Shown here: positions 8,385 through 16,592 of the stretch, in pieces
Layout of the letters: the number at the start of each line of letters is the position of its first letter
How positions within the stretch are numbered: the stretch's first letter is position 1
NCBI RefSeq assembly: GCF_002018365.1
Contig: NZ_MVKX01000001.1
Location: 485,178-549,177 of the forward strand
Origin: Acinetobacter amyesii
Lineage (GTDB): Bacteria; Pseudomonadota; Gammaproteobacteria; Pseudomonadales; Moraxellaceae
Direction of reading: 5' to 3'
DNA length: 64,000 nucleotides
Position numbers and translations under genes: made by a program
Notes under the pieces: model-generated
Told to the model about the DNA's origin: nothing
The model's input: the letters and a program-made list of their open reading frames with translations, nothing else
Databases searched by the model: none

Positions 8385-8741
8385 TCATACTCCCGACCAG
8401 TAACTCATATCCCAGCCGCGGCCAAACAGTTTTGTTTCAAAATCTTCATTATCTGGATGCTTTCCTTGATAGAAAAAACCAATCTTTTCTAACACTTTTA
8501 CTGCACGTGAACGAATTCTTTCAGCTTCTTGAATATCGTCATGCCAAACCGAAAATTGATACTGGTTATTATCATTCACTGCACCACAATCTATAGCATG
8601 TTCAGGATCGGAACCGATTCCCTGAAAAACGATATATGGAACAGGTGTATCCAAGTCTGCAGTATTCGGGAAAATACGCACACCCAGTAATGGCCCCAAA
8701 ATATCATCCGCCTTAAGCGCTCGTGAAATTTCAACCGTCAT
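8385..8741 (-). CDS. Tail completion protein, DUF3168 family
   Basis: A 118-residue protein. The N-terminal stretch ALKADDILGPLLGVRIFPNT and the following TPVPYIVFQGIGSDPEHA match the DUF3168 pattern, in which an A-L-x-x-D start precedes a P-Y-I/V strand. The centre contains YQFSVWHDDIQEAERIRSRA and the end a tryptophan-rich GWDMSYWSGV. DUF3168 proteins resemble lambda gpU or SPP1 gp17 and cap the tail tube where it meets the head. It overlaps the upstream HK97-gp10 gene by four bases and sits directly before the tube gene, as in other HK97-type phages. Confidence 0.85.
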   Translation of the reverse strand: MTVEISRALKADDILGPLLGVRIFPNTADLDTPVPYIVFQGIGSDPEHAIDCGAVNDNNQYQFSVWHDDIQEAERIRSRAVKVLEKIGFFYQGKHPDNEDFETKLFGRGWDMSYWSGV

Positions 8742-9199
8742 GATGCTAACTCCTTATCCAGCTCTGCATTAAACTCTTCAGCAAATTTGGTTGTCACGGC
8801 ATTAAAATTATTAAAAAATGCAATTCGCATAAAAGGAATGGCAGGCTGATATTTAGTTCCAAACTCTATATAACGCCAGTGCCGAGTATCTCCACCGCTC
8901 AACCCAGCTGTGCTGATCGAATGCTGGTTTTGACTTGCGCCTCCTCTAATACCAACGCGCATTTTAATATCGTTAGCACTTTGAGTTTTCCCTGCCTGAA
9001 CTGCAATATTTTTATGAATCATTGCGACAGTTTCAGGGTCATCAATTGACTTTGCATTTGTACGAGCCGCATCTCTTACAATGTTCATTGCTTTACGGGC
9101 TGCTTTACGTGCAATAGATTTTGCTTTTTTAGGATTGGCCAATTGATCTAATTTAGGCTTAACCTTATCCAATCCTTTTATTTTAAATTCAACTGACAT
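8738..9199 (-). CDS. HK97 gp10 family head-tail/tail completion protein
   Basis: A 153-residue basic protein. The N-terminus SVEFKIKGLDKVKPKLDQLA, the lysine and alanine-rich helix with ARKAARKAMNIVRDAARTNA, and the late HWRYIEFGTKYQPAIPFMRI strand are hallmarks of the HK97-gp10 family. In that family a helical N-terminus precedes a W-x-Y-x-E-F-G-T motif and P-F-M/L-R. These proteins take part in tail completion at the head-tail joint. The gene is in the usual order after the head-closure protein and before DUF3168. Confidence 0.87.
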   Translation of the reverse strand: MSVEFKIKGLDKVKPKLDQLANPKKAKSIARKAARKAMNIVRDAARTNAKSIDDPETVAMIHKNIAVQAGKTQSANDIKMRVGIRGGASQNQHSISTAGLSGGDTRHWRYIEFGTKYQPAIPFMRIAFFNNFNAVTTKFAEEFNAELDKELAS

Positions 9200-9209
9200 A
9201 TCACCCGCC

Positions 9210-9548
9210 TTAGGCGTGCTCTGTACCTTGAGAAAGTAAAAAAGTGATGTATTCGTTGCCGCTATTATTGTCTTCTAAGGCTTGGCTATCAATTGCGTAA
9301 ATTTTGTCCTTATAAACAACGCGCATAGTCGTATTAATATCTTCACGATAACGCAGTTTTAAGCGGGCAACGACTTTGGATTGATTCGCCTGTGCCGCAA
9401 TCAAATCCTTGCCGGACAGATGCGTCACTTTAGCCCAGAGTTTTTTGTATTCAGTCCAAGCTACATGGATCGGATAGCCATCTGCATCACGATCAGGCCC
9501 TTTTTGTTGAATCATCACACGATGGCGTAATTCACTTGCTAAATTCAT
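9210..9548 (-). CDS. Head closure protein (SPP1 gp16 / HK97 head-tail adaptor family)
   Basis: A 112-residue protein. The N-terminus ASELRHRVMIQQKGPDRDAD, followed by GYPIHVAWTEYKKLWAKVTH, is the standard opening of phage head-tail adaptor proteins (LR-x-R-V-x-I-Q and W-x-x-x-x-x-x-W-A-x-V). The later KLRYREDINTTMRVVYKDKI continues the family pattern. These proteins form the stopper ring that seals the portal channel after packaging. The gene follows a small unknown gene and precedes HK97 gp10, the normal order. Confidence 0.87.
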   Translation of the reverse strand: MNLASELRHRVMIQQKGPDRDADGYPIHVAWTEYKKLWAKVTHLSGKDLIAAQANQSKVVARLKLRYREDINTTMRVVYKDKIYAIDSQALEDNNSGNEYITFLLSQGTEHA

Positions 9549-9551
9549 AAT

Positions 9552-9812
9552 CTAGCCATCCAAATATCCGGATAATGAAGATTCATTATCCTCATCATCT
9601 TGTATAAGCTCAGCAATCAGTTCGTTATTTTGATCAACAATTTGCGCCAAAACTTTGTTTTGCTCAGCGTGACTATTGATCAGTGCTGTGATCTGCTGAG
9701 TTTGGTTGTTTATTGTTTCCAACATTTGATGCACCAAGCTGCTGCAGCAGTTTTTGCATTCGCAGCTTTGCGCGCTGGGTGTGTTTTCTAATCCACTCAC
9801 GTCTTTCCTCAC
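9552..9812 (-). CDS. Small coiled-coil phage protein, unknown function
   Basis: An 86-residue protein between the connector gene and the head-closure gene. The N-terminal third has three cysteines in a row of motifs (SCECKNCCSS), which could bind zinc or form a redox cluster. The rest is a predicted coiled coil rich in N, Q, L and I (MLETINNQTQQITALINSHA), ending in an acidic tail DDEDNESSLSGYLDG. No family is recognised. Tight spacing on both sides (4 bases to the next gene, 17 from the previous one) supports it as a real late gene. A zinc-nucleated trimeric coil is one possible reading. Confidence 0.55.
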   Translation of the reverse strand: MRKDVSGLENTPSAQSCECKNCCSSLVHQMLETINNQTQQITALINSHAEQNKVLAQIVDQNNELIAELIQDDEDNESSLSGYLDG

Positions 9813-9829
9813 ATCCTGAACAGGTCATT

Positions 9830-10129
9830 TCACACCACCAAAGGAACATAATATTTCGATAGCAAATCTTTCACTGGCTGCGGCAAAAATCCATCATTTG
9901 ATGGCGTGTCTTTATTTACACCGCGATGCTCATCGAAATACCCGCACATCATCAAAACTGCCCGCTGCTGAATTTTGTTTTCAGGATCATATTTCGTCAG
10001 CACATGATCTTTTACAGCTTGCTCTGCACTGTCCATAATGGATTTCAGGTCTAAAGCCACAATATCGTCATCGTCATAGCGAAGATGACGCGCAACGTCA
10101 TTCACTGTTAGAGGCATCACCATCTCCAT
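9830..10129 (-). CDS. Head-tail connector protein (gp6/gp15-like)
   Basis: A protein of about 99 residues containing MPLTVNDVARHLRYDDDDIV, then ALDLKSIMDSAEQAVKDHVL. This resembles the phage gp6-like head-tail connector family: L-T-V-x-D-V near the start, a short acidic turn, then a helix with A-x-x-x-V. The open frame extends upstream to 10300, but that part lies inside the portal gene and is basic and unrelated. Candidate starts are ATG at 10129, 10123 and 10117. A GGAG six bases before 10117 and an AGGG before 10129 both serve. It overlaps the end of the portal gene, as expected for coupling. Confidence 0.75.
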   Translation of the reverse strand: MEMVMPLTVNDVARHLRYDDDDIVALDLKSIMDSAEQAVKDHVLTKYDPENKIQQRAVLMMCGYFDEHRGVNKDTPSNDGFLPQPVKDLLSKYYVPLVV

Positions 10130-11372
10130 TTGATTTCCCTGAAGCTGAAGCAAAGGGATCATCTTTCGAATCACGCTTCGAAATCGCTTCAAGTGAATAG
10201 TTTTGCTGTTGTATATATGGCGTATCACCGCCAGTTTTAGGTTCGTAATTGAATACTGCCCGCGCTTCGTTTGGTGCAAAAATACCGCGCTGCACGCCAA
10301 GCGAATAAAAGTTCATTTGCGAAATACTGTCCATGCGAAGCAAAGTTGAAAGATCAAGAAATACTTCGTAGCCTTTGGCTTTCAAATCGAAGGCCGCATC
10401 AAAGCAGTTTTCAATCGCTTCAATTGGACTTTGCAAACAACTATTCAGATAGATCCGCTCCATGTCTTCAACTTTTTGCCCCTGTGGAATACTACCAATG
10501 CCAATTTTCCAAGGTGGGACATTAATAACAGAACAACAAATTTCAGCAGACCATTTATGCTGCTCGATCATTTGCGCATCTGCAGCTGGCATAGACATCG
10601 CAATGTATTTCACATCACCGCCAAGTACTGCTGTTTTGCCAATATTTTCACCAGAATAATTGGCTTCCCAGTTTTCTTTGATTGTTTGCGCATCTTCTTT
10701 AGATATTTTCCCTGGCATTGTCAAAATACCGCTTGGACGCCCATTATTACCAAAGAATTTTGCGCCATACTTTTGAATGGCCGTGCCTTGTGAAGCCGAT
10801 AAACCACAAGCGACCAAAGGGCTAATCCCAACCAGCGGATGGTACAAACAGTTCCAACGATCGTGGATAATTTCAGATGCTGGAAGAATGATTGATTCTT
10901 GCAATTTAGCCAGCTTATCAATGCCCACTTTGTAGAACACATCACCGTCATCGCTGACCAAAGGCGTAACATTGTCAGGATTAAGTACAATCAGCTGCTC
11001 TACATCACCTTTGAAGTTTCTTAACTTGAGCACATAAGTGTTGCCACGAGTTTCTTTGGAAATGATGTAATACTCAAGAAACTGCTGCATGGTTTGAAAA
11101 TGATTTGGTTTTTCAAAGAATGGTAGGTTTTTGTCCTTGGTTTTGACCCAAACCCCGTTTTCTTTTTTGCGAAGCTCCAAAGGAAGTTTACCTATATCCT
11201 TTGAAATGATAGAAATGCAGGCAAAAACAGCATGAAATGAAAGTAAGTCTTCACGATTTAGCTCTATATTTCGCTGCCATGCGCCCATGAATGGTTCCAG
11301 TATTCGCCATCCGCCACCGCCATTTACCGGTGATAAGGATTTTTTGCGAAACATATTGCTAAAAAGACCCAT
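10098..11372 (-). CDS. Portal protein, HK97 family
   Basis: A 424-residue protein with the HK97-type portal pattern: an early GWRILEPF segment, then SFHAVFACISIISKDIGKLP, YVLKLRNFKGDVEQLIVLNP and GISPLVACGLSASQGTAIQK. The DRWNCLYHPLVGISPL block and the central HKWSAEICCSVINVPPWKIG are strongly characteristic. It forms the dodecameric ring through which terminase pumps DNA. I chose the ATG at 11372, which has AAGG nine bases upstream, over the GTG at 11381 that would sit on top of that site. The C-terminus is a low-complexity acidic tail overlapping the next gene. Confidence 0.93.
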   Translation of the reverse strand: MGLFSNMFRKKSLSPVNGGGGWRILEPFMGAWQRNIELNREDLLSFHAVFACISIISKDIGKLPLELRKKENGVWVKTKDKNLPFFEKPNHFQTMQQFLEYYIISKETRGNTYVLKLRNFKGDVEQLIVLNPDNVTPLVSDDGDVFYKVGIDKLAKLQESIILPASEIIHDRWNCLYHPLVGISPLVACGLSASQGTAIQKYGAKFFGNNGRPSGILTMPGKISKEDAQTIKENWEANYSGENIGKTAVLGGDVKYIAMSMPAADAQMIEQHKWSAEICCSVINVPPWKIGIGSIPQGQKVEDMERIYLNSCLQSPIEAIENCFDAAFDLKAKGYEVFLDLSTLLRMDSISQMNFYSLGVQRGIFAPNEARAVFNYEPKTGGDTPYIQQQNYSLEAISKRDSKDDPFASASGKSNGDGDASNSE

Positions 11373-11383
11373 TAAATTCACCC

Positions 11384-11716
11384 TTATTTAGACGCTTTTG
11401 AGCCTTTTTTGGCAGGCTTTTCGGTTTCTGGTAACGGTTCTAGTTGCTGAGCCATATCACAAAAGTCATCTACTACAGGACGACCATTTAAATTTAATAA
11501 AGCATCTGGCGGTATCTGCTCATATTCTTTTTCAGCTGCCAGACGTGCAGCTTCAGCATGTTCTGCTGCTAAACGTACAGCTTCAGTTTGTTCTGAATCA
11601 TCAAAAATTTCAGCTGCACCCAATTGAATTAGTACATTTGCTTCATAGTCCTGCAGATCATGTACATTTCCAGTACGACCAGAGCAAAGATCTTTCAAAT
11701 ATTTAACTTTTGGCAT
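11384..11716 (-). CDS. Small structural-operon protein, unknown function
   Basis: A 110-residue protein between portal and major capsid genes. The first 37 residues (MPKVKYLKDLCSGRTGNVHD) form a compact lead segment ending in QLGAAEIFDD. The middle is an alanine and glutamate-rich helix with repeats of RLAAE (VRLAAEHAEAARLAAEKEYE), likely a coiled coil. The C-terminus is lysine-rich (PAKKGSKASK). The N-terminal V-x-x-L-x-x-x-x-G pattern is reminiscent of small capsid-module proteins that follow the major capsid gene, but I cannot assign a family. A terminator-like hairpin at 11731-11756 separates it from the capsid gene. Confidence 0.6.
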   Translation of the reverse strand: MPKVKYLKDLCSGRTGNVHDLQDYEANVLIQLGAAEIFDDSEQTEAVRLAAEHAEAARLAAEKEYEQIPPDALLNLNGRPVVDDFCDMAQQLEPLPETEKPAKKGSKASK

Positions 11717-11730
11717 TTTCTCTACTCAAC

Positions 11731-11756
11731 AAAAAAGCCCCTTAAAAAGGGGCTTT
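11731..11756 (-). terminator. Hairpin terminator after the major capsid gene
   Basis: On the minus strand AAAGCCCC and GGGGCTTT form a strong stem around a short T/A loop, followed by six T. It lies just after the major capsid stop. Partial termination here would keep capsid transcripts in excess over downstream connector genes, as seen in other phages. Confidence 0.75.
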
Positions 11757-11781
11757 ATGGAAGTTCAATTTAATTTTAAGA

Positions 11782-13107
11782 CTAAAATTGAATATAGCCA
11801 GCAGCTTTGCCACGTGGTTTCCAGCGAATAAAACGTTCTGCACGAATGGCCATCAAATTATTTTCATACAAATTGACCCAATTAGGAGCCGCATCTGTAC
11901 CCATGTTAATAGTTGCTTCTGTACTGATTGCAAAATCCATTGAATCATCATCTGCCAGCAAAATTTGACCAGGTAGCACTAGCGCAATTTTATCAGTACA
12001 TGCTGCTGAAATTTCAACAGGCAATGTCACAAGCTCTTTAGTACCATTGATATTCATGCCTTCAAAGTATTTTTTGCCCAAAGCATCACGCAGCATACTC
12101 AGCTGAGCAGCACGAGTTTCAGACATCACCCACGTTGCACCTTCTAAGCTAAGACCTGCATCAGTAATCTGCTTCATAACCAAAGCCAAATCCGCTTCGA
12201 TTGCTGCACCTGTAACACCTGAACTAGGCACAGCATCAAGTCCATTTAAAATTGAAGCAGGACTATCATCCGATTCATCTTTAGTGGGATCAAAAAACTG
12301 TCCATCAATAAATGTTGCAGTAGATTTGAGCAAATCATCTAAAACAAGGCCGTCCGCTTTCGGGTTAGAAAAACGCACTAACTCATCAGATAACAATACA
12401 ATTCCTGCAACTTTTGATTTGGTCAGAGTCAAACTACCAAAAGTTGGATTGGTTGTCGGTTTGCGTTTCTTTTCACCAACCCAACCAACTGAAGCAGCTC
12501 CAGTTTGCGATGGAACTTTAATATTGAATGGAACTTGACGCATTTTTGCTGCTAGTTTATCTACTGCTGTTTTTCCACGTAGCAATTCGATAAATTCACC
12601 CGTATAGTGTTGCAACTCTACTAAAGATGCGCCAAATGTCGGCTCACTCGTACTGCCAATCAAAGCTTTCTGAGTCACAGCTTTACATACAGACTCCGGA
12701 GCACCCCAATTTTTTAGAACTGCATCTGCCGAAATTGAACCATTTGAAGATGAAGCTACTGCCATTGCTTTGACCATCAATGCAAAACCAATGCCTTTCG
12801 GAATGTTGCTTGAAGTTTCAATAACAGGCTTTTTCCCTTGGGTAGAATCCAAACCTTTTTTAGAAGTATCACCTTCAATTGGTGTTGAATCATCGCCCCA
12901 TGCTTTTTGATTGGTTTCGATGCCTTCAAGACGCTTCAAATTAGTGTCCATTACATCAATTTCTGCCTGCAACTGTGTGATTTCTGCTTCAGTTGCTTCA
13001 TCTGGTGTTAAGCCTTTAGAAATATGTTTACCTGATTTTTCAACAATTTCATTCTGCTTTAAGCCAATATTTTCTTTTAACTTTTTGATTTGTTCAGCCA
13101 GTTTCAT
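11782..13107 (-). CDS. Major capsid protein, HK97 family
   Basis: A 441-residue precursor. Residues 1-64 form the delta (scaffold) coiled coil: MKLAEQIKKLKENIGLKQNE and later ITQLQAEIDVMDTNLKRLEG. The HK97 fold follows after about 145, with TGEFIELLRGKTAVDKLAAK, VPSQTGAASVGWVGEKKRKP, and then FGSLTLTKSKVAGIVLLSDE and LVRFSNP, the usual hallmarks of the family. The end carries FAISTEATINMGTDAAPNW and IRAERFIRWKPRGKAAGYIQ. The delta domain should be removed by the neighbouring protease during maturation. Its start overlaps the protease gene by four bases. Confidence 0.94.
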   Translation of the reverse strand: MKLAEQIKKLKENIGLKQNEIVEKSGKHISKGLTPDEATEAEITQLQAEIDVMDTNLKRLEGIETNQKAWGDDSTPIEGDTSKKGLDSTQGKKPVIETSSNIPKGIGFALMVKAMAVASSSNGSISADAVLKNWGAPESVCKAVTQKALIGSTSEPTFGASLVELQHYTGEFIELLRGKTAVDKLAAKMRQVPFNIKVPSQTGAASVGWVGEKKRKPTTNPTFGSLTLTKSKVAGIVLLSDELVRFSNPKADGLVLDDLLKSTATFIDGQFFDPTKDESDDSPASILNGLDAVPSSGVTGAAIEADLALVMKQITDAGLSLEGATWVMSETRAAQLSMLRDALGKKYFEGMNINGTKELVTLPVEISAACTDKIALVLPGQILLADDDSMDFAISTEATINMGTDAAPNWVNLYENNLMAIRAERFIRWKPRGKAAGYIQF

Positions 13108-13718
13108 ACGAGTTTTACTCCAAAAGATTTTGATGTTTCAGCCAATTTCACGACTACATGTTTTGATTCAGGCTGAGCCGCTGCTGGCGGCACACACGGA
13201 ACAGATTTCTCTGCAATGGGTGTTTGTTTGTTTTGCTGATCTTCAGCTTTAAAAAAGGATTTAACGCTTGTGATTGTTGCTTCCTGATTTGCAGGAATAG
13301 TCACAGCAGAAAGCTCAAGCCACTCCCATTCAAAGAAATGCAAACCCCATGAATGCTGAATGTCTGCGACCTTGAGACCACGCAAGCGAATTGAAAGACC
13401 GCGTACAAGGCCAGTTTTAATACTGTCCCAAGCCAAAAGAAGACGTTCTTTAAGCTCAGCTGACTTCACCTGATCAGCCAATACCATCTGAATTGCTACA
13501 TGAATGCCATCATCTTTGACATCTGCCTGAATTACATTTCCAACAGGTTTCTGATCGTTGTGCTGCCAGAGGAAAGGGATTGGCAACGTAAACTTCGCAC
13601 CTTGAGGTTCAACAACGTCATCTACACGATCAGTCGCTGGGGTAGTCGCGATGCCGTAAACTATTCCTTTTTCTTCATCAATCGATTTAATTGTTAGCAA
13701 GCTATATGCTTGATTCAT
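13104..13718 (-). CDS. HK97 family prohead protease
   Basis: A 204-residue serine protease that processes the capsid delta domain and then itself. Visible family features are GIVYGIATTPATDRVDDVVE near the start, the catalytic histidine in IPFLWQHNDQKPVGNV (about 49-64), and the serine in VRGLSIRLRG (about 110-119). FEWEWLELSAVTIPANQEAT follows, which is the strand and P-A-N motif shared by the family. The C-terminal 50 residues are variable and probably flexible. It lies directly before the capsid gene with a four-base overlap, and it is of usual length for the family. Confidence 0.9.
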   Translation of the reverse strand: MNQAYSLLTIKSIDEEKGIVYGIATTPATDRVDDVVEPQGAKFTLPIPFLWQHNDQKPVGNVIQADVKDDGIHVAIQMVLADQVKSAELKERLLLAWDSIKTGLVRGLSIRLRGLKVADIQHSWGLHFFEWEWLELSAVTIPANQEATITSVKSFFKAEDQQNKQTPIAEKSVPCVPPAAAQPESKHVVVKLAETSKSFGVKLV

Positions 13719-13731
13719 GTGTAAAGCACTC

Positions 13732-13914
13732 CTATTTTTTACTTCGCTTTAAGCCTGCTTGAAGTGCTTCTAACTTTTCACAAGCCAAAAAAAATCGCTC
13801 ATCTATGTGAGCGATTTCTTTATCTGATTTGCCTGTCGTTGTGCAGGCCCCTAAATGATTTTGTACTGCCAACTGGTGACGAATTTCCTGCCGAATATTT
13901 TGATTTCTTGTCAT
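13732..13914 (-). CDS. Small phage protein of unknown function
   Basis: A 60-residue hydrophilic protein: MTRNQNIRQEIRHQLAVQNH, then TTTGKSDKEIAHIDERFFLA and a basic tail KRSKK. It is wedged between terminase large subunit (four-base overlap) and protease, so co-transcription and coupled translation support it as a real gene. It looks entirely helical. No family or motif is recognised. Confidence 0.5.
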   Translation of the reverse strand: MTRNQNIRQEIRHQLAVQNHLGACTTTGKSDKEIAHIDERFFLACEKLEALQAGLKRSKK

Positions 13915-15599
13915 ACAAAAAATACCCCATAACTTTGCGCTGATTGCTCTGGATTTGCTGACATCAGTGCTACCGCGTTAAATGTCGCTATTAACGGATC
14001 AATTTTACCTTTGCCTGATTCCTGCTTGCGAATCGTCATTGCATTACCCTGATAAACACCCTTCGCATTGCCAACGCACCAGTTCATCATGCGCTGTCCA
14101 GCATGCAGAAACTTTCCTTCAGCAACTTTTCGCTCAGTTGTTTGAACGTATCCCGAAAGTTGATAACCTTGCGGTACACCAATCAATAACTCGAATGGAA
14201 TTTCTTCCAACAATCCATCTTGAAGTGAAGGCATCCCCAATTTATCCAAACCGATAGCAGCCTTTTCAGGAAACTTGCCTGCATCATAAATACGCTTACA
14301 TATTTGAGCTGCTTGACGAACATCATCACCAACGTTCTTTACGATGACCAAATCACCTTCTTTTTCAAAATCCTTATAAGCTGGAGCATTCTCTTGACGA
14401 CGTTCTAAAGCAATAGGATGCACCCAAGCACGATTCCAGCAATACCAAAGTGAACGATCATGTTTATCTCGACCAATAATCGACATACCAAACATATCAT
14501 CAAGGCCACCACCATCGAACCCTGCAGTACATATTTCACTAAGATCCAAAATAGACTCTACAAAAAGCTTATCTTTGTATGCTGAGAGCATCCAAAAATC
14601 TGCACCGGCCCATCGATCTGCACGCTTGTTCATGCCAATTTCGACGTTTAAATATTTCGCCAAGAAAATTTGAACTGAATCATCACCACTTTCCTTTGCC
14701 TGCTCATATTTATTGAGCAGATAACGAATATGAGTTGAACGGCCAAGGTTTGGATTGGTCACATAGAAATATTCAGGGTTAAGATAACTTTCATCATCAA
14801 TCATGCTCTGAGGGAATTCATACAGCAGCGGCAAAAATGATGGATTGATAATTTCTCCATCACGCACCTTTCGAGCATAATCTAGTTTCTTTTTAAACAC
14901 GCCAGCTGGCGGTTTATCTGATTGGGTAGATAGCCAAATCAAAAAACCTTCGGGAAATGAGGCCATCCCGCCCGTTGCTTCTTCAAGCATAGACTCAGCA
15001 TTGGCGCGTTCCCCAAAGACCCAAAGTTCATCGACTAAAATAAATGCACCTTTAGCGCCAGCACTTGAACCAGTTTCCGCTGCAACAACCGTTAGAACTG
15101 CCTTCGTGTAACGATCCGTTATTGTCCGTGTATGCTCTGAAACGCTAAAACGAGCCTTTAACTCTGGATCTTCACGAATCATATTTTTAATTGGTGTGAA
15201 GCTGTTATCTGCAACTTTTTTTGTAGGCGCAAGAATAATAAATTCAGCTGCTTCACGACTATTCAAAATAATCGCTGTCAGCATAATGCCTGCAGCAAGC
15301 GTGGATTTAGTATTCTTCTTGCTTATCAGCATGAAAAATTCATTAATAAGCCGTTGTTTCGAGTCTGGATCGTAAGCCCCAAAGATCACGCTTACAAAAT
15401 CAAAGACCCATTCAGCTGTAACCTCACCAATTGTAGGCTTTGAATCCACATCCACTAAAATAAGTTCTTTGATCACATCAAGAGCCATTTCAGCTTCATC
15501 TCTAAATAACGGTTCACATGGGATTAAAGACTGCTTAGATAAAATCCTTTGCTCCCAATCGGGACAAGCCGTCGTCCATGTTGGAAACATCGAACCCAT
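13911..15599 (-). CDS. Terminase large subunit (TerL)
   Basis: A 562-residue motor-nuclease that packages DNA into the prohead. The ATPase half has a degenerate Walker A region KKNTKST at 94-100 and a Walker B FILVDE at 186-191, followed by LWVFGERANAESMLEEATGG. The motor motif with IWLSTQSD lies near 221. The nuclease half begins around 345; AGFDGGGLDDMFG carries the likely first metal aspartate at 362. Length and motif spacing fit the HK97-type TerL that works with an HNH protein for cos cleavage. It is followed two bases later by no gap from TerS, in the canonical TerS-TerL order. Confidence 0.92.
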   Translation of the reverse strand: MGSMFPTWTTACPDWEQRILSKQSLIPCEPLFRDEAEMALDVIKELILVDVDSKPTIGEVTAEWVFDFVSVIFGAYDPDSKQRLINEFFMLISKKNTKSTLAAGIMLTAIILNSREAAEFIILAPTKKVADNSFTPIKNMIREDPELKARFSVSEHTRTITDRYTKAVLTVVAAETGSSAGAKGAFILVDELWVFGERANAESMLEEATGGMASFPEGFLIWLSTQSDKPPAGVFKKKLDYARKVRDGEIINPSFLPLLYEFPQSMIDDESYLNPEYFYVTNPNLGRSTHIRYLLNKYEQAKESGDDSVQIFLAKYLNVEIGMNKRADRWAGADFWMLSAYKDKLFVESILDLSEICTAGFDGGGLDDMFGMSIIGRDKHDRSLWYCWNRAWVHPIALERRQENAPAYKDFEKEGDLVIVKNVGDDVRQAAQICKRIYDAGKFPEKAAIGLDKLGMPSLQDGLLEEIPFELLIGVPQGYQLSGYVQTTERKVAEGKFLHAGQRMMNWCVGNAKGVYQGNAMTIRKQESGKGKIDPLIATFNAVALMSANPEQSAQSYGVFFV

Positions 15600-15600
15600 A

Positions 15601-16104
15601 TCAACTCACCCTTTGGTTTTCACGCTGTTTACGTCTTTCGTCAGCTGTGGCGAATTTACTTGTTTTAGCGACTTCGCCAGCAGCCTGCTCACGACCTTCT
15701 TTGATACCCATTTCACCAACCTTGCCAAACTCATATGGCAAAGCCGCTTTGGCAGCTTCAATTCTCACCTTACGTTCAAGCCGTGAGTTTTTATAAATGG
15801 ATCGCAAATACTCTAAAGAGTTTGTTACACTCTCCATCTCTTTCATGTCAGCTTGTATAGCTGCTTCACCTAAAGACATGGATTCAAATGCAGGGCCCGC
15901 CCCCTCTCCCCCTAATTTCAAAAGCCCGTCCAGATATGCAATTACCTCGGGATTTTTAGCTAGCTGGCTTCCTTTTGACCCTGCCGACTTCTCAGAATAG
16001 TCTGCTTCGATGGCCGCTTGCTTGTTTGACAGTTGCTTTCCAGTTACGGGATCATTTTTTAGTTTGGCCCGAGCAAATTTTTTCATCTGTTCAGTCAAAG
16101 CCAT
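15601..16104 (-). CDS. Terminase small subunit (TerS)
   Basis: A 167-residue DNA-recognition subunit. The N-terminus MALTEQMKKFARAKLKNDPV and TGKQLSNKQAAIEADYSEKS have the helix-turn-helix pattern of Terminase_2-type small subunits (K-Q-A-A-x-x-A-G/D-Y-S-x-x-S/T-A). They continue with GSQLAKNPEVIAYLDGL, where the N-P-x-V-x-x-Y/R-L is typical. The C-terminal helix is basic and may contact TerL. It is placed directly after the putative cos region and immediately before TerL, with one base between stop and start. Confidence 0.9.
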   Translation of the reverse strand: MALTEQMKKFARAKLKNDPVTGKQLSNKQAAIEADYSEKSAGSKGSQLAKNPEVIAYLDGLLKLGGEGAGPAFESMSLGEAAIQADMKEMESVTNSLEYLRSIYKNSRLERKVRIEAAKAALPYEFGKVGEMGIKEGREQAAGEVAKTSKFATADERRKQRENQRVS

Positions 16105-16312
16105 ATTTTCACCTTTAAAGCTGAATATTTAAAAAAATTAACCTAAATTTATGATTTTGAATAAAAAGTTTATTTACTTTTACTCAAATCAGGAATTTTT
16201 TTATAAATGAGATTAGGGGGCGGTGTCCGCTGGGACCGAAATTTTTAAATTTTGATACCCCCCACGGGGTTAAATGCGCACCAATATAATGCAAGTCATT
16301 AATTTTATTAAA

Positions 16313-16362
16313 ATGTTCCACGAAAACTTTAATAAAATGAATCACGATATATGTTCCACGAA
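16313..16362. repeat. Two 12-base direct repeats, candidate TerS-binding sites
   Basis: ATGTTCCACGAA occurs at 16313-16324 and again at 16351-16362. A partial copy TCCACGA follows at 16401-16407. The spacing of 38 and 46 bases places them on similar helix faces only roughly. They lie next to the GC-rich island upstream of TerS. Confidence 0.5.
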
Positions 16363-16363
16363 T

Positions 16364-16391
16364 TAAAAATCCCTGCCATTTCTGACAGGGA
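16364..16391 (-). terminator. Intrinsic terminator upstream of the cos region
   Basis: On the minus strand CCCTGTCA pairs with TGGCAGGG (one G-T pair) around a GAAA tetraloop and is followed by five T. It would stop transcripts coming from the HNH genes before they enter the terminase genes unless antitermination is active. Confidence 0.75.
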
Positions 16392-16592
16392 TTAGAGTCG
16401 TCCACGATGGCCAATTGATGTGTTAATGGCTTGCCGTCACCAAGGTATGAATCCTTTCACTACCCACTCTGTCCTCTCAGCATCCTGCTGAGACATAGAA
16501 TCATTCATGAGTTTGCTTACACATGAACGTGCCGTCTATTCCGAGCTGCCAACATTGAACCAAGCTAACGTGTGCCGGTTCTGTATGTTCTT

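Larger units (their letters stand above)
16105..16592 (-). other. Putative cos region between HNH and TerS genes
   Basis: This 490-base stretch holds no convincing gene. Reading toward TerS it contains: a hairpin CTCAGCA/TGCTGAG near 16477-16493; an intrinsic terminator at 16364-16391; two exact copies of ATGTTCCACGAA (16313-16324 and 16351-16362) 38 bases apart; and a GC-rich island in AT-rich DNA (16215-16267) with runs of G and C around GGTGTCCGCTGGGACC. In HK97-type phages the cleavage site lies between the HNH gene and TerS, and TerS binds repeats beside it. The island and repeats fit cos cleavage and binding elements by position only. Confidence 0.45.

Noticed and set aside
10130-10300. 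57-residue upstream extension of the connector gene
   Set aside because: It lies inside the portal gene, is basic and unrelated to the family, and better starts exist at 10117-10129.
16184-16414. 76-residue minus-strand open frame before TerS
   Set aside because: It spans an intrinsic terminator, the direct repeats and the GC-rich island, and its protein has no domain-like pattern.
16400-16592. Possible tRNA or structured RNA beside cos
   Set aside because: Some tRNA-like words occur but no cloverleaf can be drawn; only single hairpins are seen.
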